A stretch of DNA of 64,000 nt. Origin: Ypsolopha sequella (taxonomy: Eukaryota; Arthropoda; Insecta; Lepidoptera; Ypsolophidae). Positions within the stretch are counted from its first letter, which is position 1, and each line of letters starts with the position of its first letter. The stretch covers positions 27,976,069-28,040,068 of the forward strand of contig OW203993.1 in the NCBI GenBank assembly GCA_934047225.1. The letters run 5' to 3'. A model generated the notes under the pieces. That model had not been told where the DNA came from, made no database searches, and worked only from the letters and a program-made list of their open reading frames with translations. This document shows, in pieces, positions 1-9,060 of this stretch. A program made the translations under genes and the position numbers.

Positions 1-856
1 TGATTATACATACTGTTATCATCTACCGAGAAGCTGATTTTTTAAAGATTTATTAATAAATATAGTATTTAGTAGTAAAGCTTTCTTTTATTCCATATTT
101 TCAATCGGGTAAAATATATCCTACGCCAGCGTTGGTGTAACTTTTTTGACGCGAGTAATTAAGGGTTAAATATTGCAACCGTGTACCTACGTTACAAAAA
201 AATTATGATTAAATTACTTGACCGTCACTAGAAGCTTTATATTGAGAGAGCGTTTCCGTTTCCCGTTGAATTTACATGAATTTTCGTACTTTTTAGTTGC
301 CACGTTTTCCGGTCCAGTGGCGTCACCTGGCGGGGCGCGCCTTTTTGTTCTCGTGAGCAAAACCATGGTAGTAGCAGCAGTCGAGCTCGTCGGATTCTGG
401 TTCTAAACGAAAGCGGTCCCGTTGTCACCGCCATAAGAAAACCAAGCGAGCCCGTTATTCTGACCACATGGACATGGGTGAGTAACGCAAACACAGACGG
501 TGTGTCGCTTTGCTCTGGGGTTAGTGTAGAGTTGTTCGCAAAACAGAATCTTACGCACGATGTCTAACCCAACTATGAATGTCAGAATACAAGTTCAGAA
601 TTTACATTTGACATTGAAACAAAATTAGAGAAACCATCTGTTCCTAAAACCCCCAATCATTTTATGAATATGCTGCAGGATGTTCAGCGCTTAGGTAGCA
701 CATCTTGGTCTTAAGATACAGGTATATGTACTTGGTCGCTTCTCTCCAATAGAGCACACACCATCAACGTCTTGAGCAGAGGTCCCCCAGCTGGGTGAAC
801 AGGAGATGAACGTTCTCGGCGTTCCCTCCTTTTGTCCGGGTAAAGTCGTAAAGGCC
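1..856. other. Non-coding stretch with a possible piggyBac-type end
   Basis: No reading frame here resembles a protein I know, and the short open frames on both strands lack domain signatures. At 163-169 the bases GGGTTAA occur after a TTAAG run. That is the form of a piggyBac-like right terminus (GGG next to a TTAA target). No partner terminus was found, so this is only a candidate. Confidence 0.25.
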
Positions 857-1020
857 AGACGGCCAACAGCATAGTAAGACACTCACAAAAAAAAGGAAGT
901 GTAGTTATTATGATTTTATTTGCACCCATTCAAACCCTAGACGGCCAACAGCATAGTAAGACACTCACAAAAAAAAGGAAGTGTAGTTATTATGATTTTA
1001 TTTGCACCCATTCAAACCCT
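857..1020. repeat. Perfect 82-bp tandem duplication
   Basis: The 82 bases at 857-938 are repeated without a mismatch at 939-1020, with no spacer. Each unit begins AGACGGCCAACAGC, contains an eight-A run and ends CAAACCCT. Exact identity implies either a very recent event or an assembly join artefact. The unit does not look coding. Confidence 0.97.
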
Positions 1021-1847
1021 CCTAAGTTTAAATTTTTTTCCAAACAATTACTCTTTTAAATAGTCATTACCTGGCATAGCAGTCAAGCTTGTCAATTGGA
1101 AAAAAAAACTAAAACGTAAAACAACAAAGTTGTATTTCAGCTGGCTGTAGTGTCTAAGCATAAAACGTTCATCAGATTCTGCGGATACTTTGTAGTTTGT
1201 AGCGAGTCGCTCGCTGTGGCTCGAAGCTTTGTAGACTGTGAGAGGCGTGCCGTCCATAAAGGCATAAAGGCACTGCCTACCTTGCAATAAGTTCAGCGCT
1301 TTACAGTTAAACACAGTCTCTTCACCAATAACAACGCGCGGTTACGCGCGGTAGAGCGCGGAAATTCAAACTTCCATTAAGAACACGCGTACTGTGTATG
1401 ACCGAAGAAGCTACTAAAGGCAGCCTAATCACGCACACTTTAAAATTCTCGTTCACGCAAGTACAGCACGCACACATCCATGGCTCGCTTTGAGCTCGAT
1501 TAACCACAATACATTATTCATTTGTATTTTGCTATTATCACCCTTATCTTGGCACCGTAAAAGTCAATTCTGCAAATAAAAGCTCTGCCTACTTAGTACG
1601 CTACATAATTATTACGTAGTATGCAGTCGCCAAAGGAGTAAAAGGAATGTCTCACCTTTTTAATTTATCCGTGTTGCATCAGTTGTCTCATTGCGAAGAA
1701 AGCATTTTGTTGGTTTTTAAATTTTATTAGTTTTCTTTCTGGTGTTGTCGCGCGTGGAATGTTTGTTTATTTACGTTATTCAGAGCAGATTTCGGTTTCT
1801 TAGTGCATTTATATAAATAGGTAGTACTGGTTCGGTGATTTTGATGG
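1021..1847. other. Non-coding, AT-rich sequence
   Basis: No supported gene. A short GC-rich patch of repeated CGCG words lies at 1335-1360. The segment ends with a TATAAATAG motif at 1812-1820 that could serve as a core promoter for the small frame that follows. Confidence 0.4.
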
Positions 1848-2030
1848 TTGGTTTGTTGTATTGAAATGGAAAAATTTACTTGTGAAACTTGCGACGACGG
1901 CCTTGTTTGTTTGACAAAATTGAAAAATCAGGCGTTCGGAAAATTATCTTTTGAGGAGAAACGAAAGGCCATAATTCAAGGAAAGTGTATACCAGAACTA
2001 CACAGTTGTGTCAAAAGAAAGGAACGGTAA
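1848..2030 (+). CDS. Small cysteine-containing ORF, possible first exon
   Basis: This 60-codon frame is not recognised. The second methionine (1866) is the likelier start, giving a protein that opens MEKFTCETC. Five cysteines lie after this start, with C-x2-C near the N-terminus and C-x6-C near the C-terminus, and the tail is basic (VKRKER). A TATA-like motif sits about 30 bases upstream of the region. The frame ends at CGGTAACT, which could be a splice donor instead of a true end. It may be the 5' exon of a DNA transposon, as seen at 6435 and 44347, or a chance frame. Confidence 0.3.
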   Translation: MVCCIEMEKFTCETCDDGLVCLTKLKNQAFGKLSFEEKRKAIIQGKCIPELHSCVKRKER

Positions 2031-2277
2031 CTCGCCAATGAAATAAAAAATATTAAGAGTCATATAAATGGTTGTCAGGTTGTGTACACACCAATGCCCT
2101 GTATTGTTTTCCGTATATTTTAGATAGTTAGATAGTCTGTGTAAGTTACAAACCTAATTGAGGTGGTCAGAACTTTACTTCTTGTACTGTCATCATATGA
2201 ACAAGCTTACTCAAATATTTTATTTTCATTTTCATTTGTCAAAATTAATTCTGCCTACCTAGGTTAAATATGCTGTG

Positions 2278-2751
2278 CACGCGCCTGGACGGCAGTGTAG
2301 AGCTCGGAACAGCTGCTGTTTCGGATAAAATGATTATTTTGGAACGTATCCGACAGTGGTCTATGGTATTTTGTCTATGGACACTCGGAGCTGTCACGGA
2401 AAGACGGGGAAGTCGTTTGGAATAGTCGAGGTCGATTTTTGGTATTTAAAGTGATAAAAACGGGGATAATATTGATGTGAATATCATATAAACATTTGTG
2501 AGTCAGGGTCTGACAATATTTTGGCGGGAAGGCCACTTTTAGTTTTGGTTCCTTTGTGTGACATAACCTGCATACACGCGGTTTTCAACATGTGTTAAAA
2601 CATTGACCGGTTACCATATCTTCCGGGTTTTGGATGCATCCTGGGGATAGGTGGGTTGTGTATAGGGTTCTCCGTGGAGGTGATCAAAGTGACACAACAC
2701 CGGCATACACTTGGACTCTGAGATAAGATAGGTTCGGACATAATAAGAAGC
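2278..2751 (+). other. Possible gypsy LTR and leader upstream of integrase scrap
   Basis: No coding signal is visible. The sequence contains TTTTGGCGGGAAGG near 2518-2531, a form like an LTR end followed by a TGG-starting primer-binding site, and about 230 bases later an integrase frame begins abruptly. I infer a gypsy element whose gag and most of pol were deleted. No second LTR was found, so the LTR itself is unproven. Confidence 0.25.
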
Positions 2752-3266
2752 AGTTATTGATTTTAGTTGATTACTTTCAAATTATGTAGGAAGTATGTCC
2801 ACTAAACTCTATTACTCCAAAAGGTGTAATTTTAGCCATGAAAGATCAGTTTGCGAGACATAGAATCCCGCAGGAACTGGTTTCTAATAATGGTTTTGCC
2901 TATTCCTCAAAAGAATTCAAAGTTTTTGCTTTTACACATTCGAATTCCTCCCCAAACTATCACCAATTGAACGGACGCAGTGAGCGGGCGGCACGTAAAA
3001 TAAAATCCTTACTAAAAAAATCTTTGGACGCTGGTTCTGATTTTTATATAGGGTTGTTAAATTATAGGTCAGCTCCAAGGGATGGCATTGCTAGTCCAGC
3101 ACAGCTTCTCATGGGTCGGAGGCTCAGAACGCGTTTACTATCACGTATTGCCAAGTTACAGCCAGATCGGGATAATTTAGGTGATATAATAATACCAAAA
3201 GAAACCAAAACAAAAGCCAGTTATGGTACGGCGCACGATTATGTGCACTCTCTGAGCTGCAGATGA
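2752..3266 (+). pseudogene. Ty3/gypsy integrase fragment
   Basis: The frame starts with a LILVDY segment and runs through a match to the gypsy integrase core: FARHRIP, then VSNNG where families have VSDNG, then the glutamate motif region SPNYHQLNGRSERA, then SPAQLLMGRRLRTRL. A TAG stop interrupts at 2787-2789 and the catalytic aspartate of VSDNG is changed to asparagine. The frame also breaks near 3200, after which LSELQMNDKV appears in another phase. The same family is seen at 57612-59322, where VSDN and SPAQLLMGRRLNTRL are better kept. This is a dead remnant. Confidence 0.85.
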
Positions 3267-4092
3267 ATGATAAGGTGATAACATTATATGGCGCGACGAG
3301 GCGTGAGGCACACGTAACGAGGCGTGAGGCACGCGTAACATGCAGCCCCGCTCTTTGTTACCGATCGTAATAGGATGATATTTAGACGGAACAGGCGGCA
3401 TCTTATTATTGGTATTGTGACGGTTGTAGCTCTGAAAGAGTTGCAGACATGAGACAATTTCGATAGTGCTTTAAATGGTATCATGAAGAACGCGTTGAAC
3501 ATTAGTCTTGTTCGTGTGCCCAGGAGACTTTTATTAATTTTACTGCCAAATTTAAGTTGATTCTGACTGAGTTGAATTTCTTATAATAAGTACAAAAAGG
3601 CTGAAAAATGTGACTTTATCAAGACTGTGTTTTGTTTTGCTTTTTCACAAATTGTGAATTAGCTGATTTAGTTTGATTGTTTGAATGTGTGCCTAAAATG
3701 AGGGTATGTATGAAAAAATAAAGGATTTTTCTTTTTATCCTAGCCTGAGCATAGTGCGAATTAAAAACTGCATATTGAACAATTGTTATTGAATAGCCCC
3801 TTATTCTGGGCACACATTAATTTATTTTTATTACTTAAATACCTTTCGGGCGCAATAGCAACTGAGTTTCGCAACCAGTTGCGATGGGAGAATTTGTATC
3901 GTTTGTTGGCAACTAGTTGCGAAATAAGAATAAATAAAGAAGAAATAATAAACAATTTTCCATTATCGTAACTAAGTTTCGCAACCAGTTGCAAAAAAGA
4001 TTTTTCTTTTCTTGTTACGCAACCTCAGTGATAACCAGTCAATTGATAGATAAGGTATACAAACTTTTCAAAATCTATGGCAATTGTTATAT
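3267..4092. other. Non-coding sequence containing one copy of a GCAAC-palindrome repeat
   Basis: There is no gene here. A short direct repeat, GAGGCGTGAGGCAC, occurs twice at 3298-3335. From about 3420 to 4025 the sequence belongs to a dispersed repeat that also occurs at 33725-34105. Marks are a 31-bp stretch ending GAGTTGCAGACATGA and repeated GCAACCAGTTGC or GCAACTAGTTGC words. The latter is a perfect 12-bp palindrome. Confidence 0.6.
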
Positions 4093-4366
4093 CCTCAGAC
4101 CAATAAACCAATAGACAAAATCTAATTAAGCAGAAACCTAGGATGGTAAAGCTATGCTACTTTCACATATAGAACTCTCCGTATGAAAAAACAAGATGGC
4201 AGTATTTTTATCAGTACGTCGATTTCAAGCCGGCTACAGCCCTATCTTTCAAACAGTACATTATAATTTGGTGACTTAGACAGGAGTCATTAGGAGTCAA
4301 AATGAAGTTTTGGGTAGTACGTTTTGAGGGCACCAAGACTTTGTCTATTGGTTTATTGGTCTGAGG
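4093..4366. mobile_element. MITE, 274 bp, with 6-bp TTATAT target duplications
   Basis: The ends are inverted repeats that begin CCTCAGACCAATAAACCAAT on each side. The first 27 bases match exactly, then one mismatch, then three more matches. The element is flanked directly by TTATAT at 4087-4092 and again at 4367-4372. There is no coding sequence, so movement would depend on a transposase in trans. The 6-bp duplication does not identify the superfamily with certainty. Confidence 0.88.
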
Positions 4367-4372
4367 TTATAT

Positions 4373-4778
4373 CTACATGCTGTCATCTGTCATCATTCAA
4401 GAAAAATGTATTCATTGATTAATGCTGACATTATTGATATCAGTATTTTCAGTACAGCTATTCTTAATTTTTTGATTGTAATACTGGTGTCATTTAACAT
4501 TAGCTAATATAAAATATATTTCATGTTGAATCTAAATCTAATTTTATTGTAATGTAATTTAAATGTATTCAAATTATTATAATTTTTGTAAAAAACATTA
4601 GCCGGTACATAATTAAGTTTTTAAATGTGTAAACTTATGTCGTGTCGTGTCGTGTTTTTGTTCGTGTTTAAATCTAATCTAATCTTATATTATTTAATTG
4701 AATGTTATTCCTCTAATCTTAACTTCCAATTTAATTGTAATTTTGGACTTTTGTCTGGTAAATAAAGAATTTATTATT
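4373..4778. other. AT-rich non-coding segment with a LINE-like tail
   Basis: This stretch has no open frame worth keeping. It contains a CGTGT run at 4638-4655 and ends in AATAAAG followed by a TATTTTATTTTATT tail at 4758-4793. That looks like the polyadenylated 3' end of a plus-strand retroposed sequence which landed in the gypsy integrase that follows. The parent element is not identified. Confidence 0.35.
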
Positions 4779-6434
4779 TTATTTTATTATTTTATAGCCA
4801 AACAGCAACTCATTTGGAGTTCTACCAGTGACCTTATTCACCGAATTATTCAACGCCTGCTGTGTGTCAGCCAGGGTCTCACACCAGTTCCTTTCTGGTT
4901 TATCCCTGATTATAGCGTTCAACGTATTTAATATTGATCTGTTTCGACGCTCTACCTGTCCATTAGCTCTGGGCATATTTAGTGAATTTATCACTAACTG
5001 AATACCAGTTTCGGTCGCAAATTAGCATTCGAAATTCTCCGAATAAATACGCCATAGCCTTTGAGGCTTTTATCACACCTTTCGTACTCGTTTCAGCCAC
5101 CGCTTCCAAAAAGCAGTATTTAGTAAATCCATCTTGAAGGGCGATAACATACTGATACCCTTCTTTGCTTTTCACAAATGGGCCAAGATGATGGTGTTTC
5201 ACCCTTCGGTATCGGATGAAGGAGCCCGACCAGTATCACTCTTGCCAATCATTTAAAACAATTCCGGACGTATTTCGTCCCAACCTTTCTCATCCGGGGG
5301 AACCAATATCTACCCCGTATTGTAGCCAGCGTTCTGTCAACACCTTTTTTGCCCGCTCTCATCATCCTTAACATCCCCATCTCGCATTCCATGGTACAAC
5401 CCATTTGGATCCTTCCGGTGTTTTCCTGTAGAGGTGTCCCTCTTTAATCTCGTAATCATTGAAATATTGATCACGATCTCCTTCATTGCTTCCTTCTTTC
5501 AGAACATTAATAATTCTTGGCAATTCTACATCAGCCACCTGGCATTTAAGTAAATGTTTTGCCTTTGTGAACTCGTTAGTCAGACAAACAGGGTTACGGC
5601 TCAAATAATCAACGTGAGCAACTCGTTTTCCCAGATGATATTCAATATCATAATTGTAATCCAGATGATATTCAATATCATAATTGTAATCTTGCAGGTA
5701 TAGCCACCATCGAGCCACTCGAGGATTTATCTCTTTCTTTGTCATCGTAGCCCTGACAGCACTACAGTCAGTTATCAATTTGAAATCAATCCCGATCAAG
5801 TACACTCGGAAATGTTCGAGTGCCTGCACGACTGCTAAAGTTTCTAAATCATATGAATGATATTTGGACTCATTCGGTGACGTCCGCCGGCTATAATAAG
5901 CGACCGGATGTAATAAGTGAAATAAATAAAGTTGCGAACAAATCGCCTGCAATAACCCGCTAGACCCAAAAACTGTCTAAGCTGTTTTGTCGTCTTGGGA
6001 GGTAAAGCCTTCGTCACACAATCGATTTTATGATGACTAGGCCTCACAGTTCCAGCCATTATCTCTCTTCCTAAATACTCTATGCTGGTCTGAAAGAATT
6101 TACATTTTTCTAAGTTCAACGTAAGACCGGCTTCCGGTAATCTTTGCAACACTTGCTGCAAACTTTGAAGACCTTGTTCTTCATTTTCTCCATGTTTCTT
6201 TTTGACGAGCAGCATTGGGCTTGCATATATGGAGAACAACTTGGCTGTATTATCTTTGCTTCTATTAATTCCGCCATCAAAGCTGTGGTTGGATTTGAGT
6301 GTAAACCAAGCTTTCGTGCAACGTTCTGTCGTAACTGAACTTCCAGTATCAATAATAGTTTGAATAGGACTATTGTTTACATAGCACGCAGTGGACATAC
6401 GTACTAACTTATCAGAGCATTTCATTTTAGTTTC
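4779..6434 (-). pseudogene. Ty3/gypsy pol remnant: protease, RT, RNase H, integrase pieces
   Basis: Reading leftwards the pieces come in pol order. Protease is marked by IDTGSS near 6337-6352. An RT fragment follows with LLVKKKHG directly joined to LNLEKCKF and FLGLAGYCRRF, so the palm with its YxDD motif is deleted. RNase H (HPVAYYSRRTSPNE, YLSRNP) spans 5570-5952. Integrase is split between 5202-4963 (core start) and 4994-4779 (RANGQVERRNR). Several stops and frameshifts separate them. A 30-bp in-frame duplication lies inside RNase H. Together with the gag at 7117-8025 this was one minus-strand element. Confidence 0.85.
5631..5690. repeat. Exact 30-bp tandem duplication inside RNase H
   Basis: The unit beginning CCAGATGATATTCAATATCA occurs at 5631-5660 and again at 5661-5690. 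It keeps the frame and duplicates ten residues (DYNYDIEYHL) in the RNase H of the decayed gypsy pol. Confidence 0.95.
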
Positions 6435-7060
6435 TTAACCCATCAAGAGTCCAGCGCGCAAACGGCTGCGCGTAAAATCCAACCGTACCACAGTGCTCAG
6501 CGCGCAAACGGTCGCGCGTATAAATGCTGTTGCGTTTCGTTTAAATTATTGATGCACGTTTTGAAACGGAATTTTAAAAATAAAATACCATAATTGTCTG
6601 TGGTTTCTTAGGAATCGAATGAATATCATTTGATTGGTTGAAAATGAACCAGTCACGTTTGAAATAAATAATTTCTGCTGCAAGTCGATCCGTACAATGG
6701 CTGGCGCGCGGCTGGCGTTTTTTTCATGTCTGTAATTATTTGTTGTTTTTGAAAGTAATAGTGATATTTACATAAAAATAATGCATGTAGCTATCGCGTA
6801 ATATAATAGGGAATATTCTAGTGGTATAATAGTGTCTGTGAAGTGTGTTTGTGCAGGATAGTGAATCTAAATGTGAGGTTATATAGTGAAAATTTGAGTA
6901 AACATGACGACGAAATCGACGACGACGAAATCAATCGACGAAAAGGCCCACATATTTTTATTTACGAGGTAAGTCTAATCGATAAAAATGTTGTCCATTT
7001 CATTGCGGTTTTTCTGATATATAACAAAGTACCTAAATTATAACCTAACATAATGAAATC
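6435..7060 (+). mobile_element. Possible piggyBac-like 5' end inserted between gag and pol
   Basis: The decayed gypsy pol stops at TTAACCC (6435-6441), the form of a TTAA target followed by a piggyBac-type terminus. Just inside are two copies of a GCGCGCAAACGG word (6452 and 6500 region), then TATAAATG. A short frame starting MTTKSTTTKS at 6904 runs to GAGGTAAGTC near 6965-6974, a textbook splice donor. This looks like the promoter and first exon of a DNA transposon whose remainder is missing. No matching TTAA end was found before gag resumes, so the right border is approximate. Confidence 0.4.
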
Positions 7061-7116
7061 CGTGTATTTGTAAATCAAGTCTGCGTGAATTTCGAACCAC
7101 CATTTTGCCTTGGACA

Positions 7117-8025
7117 TTACGTAATCTCGCGAATCGCTTGTTCGTGGGCTTTCCTTGGGTTAAAACATTTATCGACTGTATGCCCATTGCGGTGACAATG
7201 TTTACATTGAACCGACCTTTTGTTTATGTTATTATTAGAATTAGAGGCCTCGACTCCGTCACCTTTAACGTCGGCCGTATTACTTAGTTTCGACTTACAT
7301 TCGAATCGTCGATGGCCCGGCTTTCCGCACTTGAAACAAGTTCTCTTTGTTTCGTCGAAGTGACGCGACGAACGAGATTTGTTTATCTTACTATTTTGAC
7401 TCTTGTTTGGTAGTAAAGCGTAATCAAGCCAATCTCGGTTACGCGTTTCGCTCATCGACCTTCGTGACATTTGTGTTACCATGTCTTGCATTGTTTCGCA
7501 ACCTTCCAGTACAATACTGATATTTCTGTCTACTATACCACCAAGCATTATATCCATTTGCTGACGTTCAGACAATTTTACACAAAGTCGTTTAATTTTC
7601 GCAGACATTCGGCCTGCATATATCACCAAATATTTTGCCTGGCTACTTTTGAAGTTTACAATGTCCTCCATGGTACTAAAAATATTAGATTCCCTGGGGT
7701 ATGAAATAGATAGGTATTTCTGGAATTGCTTCCAAGATCGCTTTTCGGGTAACCAAAGATTGTACCATGCCCTACATTCACCCTCCAGAGCCTGGGTCGC
7801 ACGATATAACTTTCTTCGCTCGCTCCAATCACAGGCAGTCGCAATATCATCAACCTGTTGGATCCACTCCTTCACATAGCTTCCTTCCTTGCTAGGATCG
7901 AAACCCGGAACAGAGCCAAGTTCCGGTGTTCTGGATCTCCTGCGCCGCGCTTTTCTCGGAGGAGTGTAACCCGACGACTCCGACTCCGAACTTTCGATAC
8001 TACGGGATGGTCGTGACATTGTCAA
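7117..8025 (-). CDS. Ty3/gypsy gag polyprotein (capsid-nucleocapsid)
   Basis: The 302-codon frame is intact. It has a Ser/Arg-rich N-terminus, a helical retrotransposon capsid region (EWIQQVDDIATACDW, then WSERRKLYRATQALEG) at about residues 50-130, and two CCHC zinc knuckles near the C-terminus: CFKCGKPGHRRFEC and CKHCHRNGHTVDKC. Gag packages element RNA in cytoplasmic particles. The methionine at 8025 is only one residue ahead of a second one. It belongs with the pol pieces at 4779-6434 and is separated from them by the insertion at 6435-7060. Confidence 0.9.
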   Translation of the reverse strand: MTMSRPSRSIESSESESSGYTPPRKARRRRSRTPELGSVPGFDPSKEGSYVKEWIQQVDDIATACDWSERRKLYRATQALEGECRAWYNLWLPEKRSWKQFQKYLSISYPRESNIFSTMEDIVNFKSSQAKYLVIYAGRMSAKIKRLCVKLSERQQMDIMLGGIVDRNISIVLEGCETMQDMVTQMSRRSMSETRNRDWLDYALLPNKSQNSKINKSRSSRHFDETKRTCFKCGKPGHRRFECKSKLSNTADVKGDGVEASNSNNNINKRSVQCKHCHRNGHTVDKCFNPRKAHEQAIREIT

Positions 8026-8093
8026 TAAGTGTTTGTTATCACATTCACTTTAGTTCACTTCGAAAACGGTTTATGGATATTATCCCACCGCTG

Positions 8094-8275
8094 TGTTATC
8101 AATAAAATAATCTCGATAATACAAAATATGTATTTAATTAATATTCAGCAATTACTGAACACACCACACGTCCGACACTGATAGAGAGGGGGGCTCCACT
8201 GCCCCACTGCACCCCGCGTCCCGCTCTACCCTGGATCTCGGTATCAGGCTGCCTGCGCGGCTCATGTTGCTAACA
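8094..8275 (-). repeat. Candidate 5' LTR of the minus-strand gypsy element
   Basis: Upstream of gag, the minus strand reads TGTTAGCAACATG at 8275 and ends GATAACA at 8094, giving TG...CA borders over 182 bp. The following bases, CAGCGGTGGGATAATATC, could be a primer-binding site. No second copy was found near 4779, where the element is truncated, so the call depends on position and borders only. Confidence 0.4.
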
Positions 8276-8828
8276 GTATATGTATATAGATAACTTTTAT
8301 GTTAAAAATTTTATTTATTTTATTTCCAATTTGACCAAGTTGGTTAGTTGGGACTGAATAGTTCCCAGGCTGAAGCGGAGGAGTTAAATAAGCAGGAAAT
8401 TTATGACTCAATCGTCGTGAAGTAGAGGTATCTCATCACAAATATTCACTTTACTTTATCGGTTTAGGTATTTAACTCCAATTGTCAAACAATTGTTAAA
8501 CTATTGGAAACAATTTCAATATTAAGGTGAAATTTTAAAAATCATTTGTTTTTGTTGTACAGCCTGCTGATGTGAATTCTATCACATGAATATGAAGTTT
8601 GGACTGTTTACTGTGGATTATGTACTATGGGTGTGCCATGGAAGATAGCCTAGACTAGAGACATCATGGACGAATGACAGAATATTATATACCTACTTTT
8701 TGTTTTAGGATAAGGATACTACTTGGCATGGTTGGTCTCCAGCTGCACTAAAAACCTAACTGTCAGATGCACTAGATAATAAAAAAAAGGGGACCCCGAC
8801 ATGGCTTCACAGAAGACCAAGGGCTTCA
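8276..8828. other. Non-coding sequence
   Basis: No recognisable gene or repeat. A short inverted pair, CCAATTGTCAAACAATTG, lies near 8478-8495. Confidence 0.4.
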
Positions 8829-8978
8829 ATGGCTGACAATTTACTCACTAGCAAGTTGGAGTAAGTAGAAATTTTGAAAAAGAATGCTGTACTTGAGGCA
8901 GAAAACAAAAATTTATTGCACGAAGAGCAACTTAAACAAGAAAAAATAAAAACAGAGCTTTTGGAGTTAGAATTATAG
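8829..8978 (+). pseudogene. Short coiled-coil frame with one stop
   Basis: From the ATG at 8829 the frame reads MADNLLTSKLE, then a TAA, then about 36 residues of Lys/Glu/Leu heptad-like sequence ending TELLELEL before a TAG. The composition is that of a coiled coil. The stop overlaps GGAGTAAGTAG, which could instead be a splice donor. It lies directly against the LTR remnant of the BEL element and may be the cut end of another gene. Function unknown. Confidence 0.3.
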
Positions 8979-9026
8979 TTTTTTGTCATTCCACGAGAAC
9001 CAGCGATTTTATTTAATTAATAATAA
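8972..9026 (+). repeat. 55-bp remnant of the 5' LTR of the BEL element
   Basis: These 55 bases recur exactly at 14921-14975, the end of the 3' LTR. They are followed after two bases by TGGTCCTTCGAAG, a primer-binding-site form also seen (TGGTCCTTCGAGCC) just inside the 5' LTR of the second BEL element at 41882. The upstream part of this LTR is missing. Confidence 0.85.
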
Positions 9027-9060
9027 AGTGGTCCTTCGAAGTGATTATATAATCGTGGTA

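Noticed and set aside
218..494. Two small ORFs on opposite strands
   Set aside because: They overlap each other, have no recognisable motif and no supporting context.
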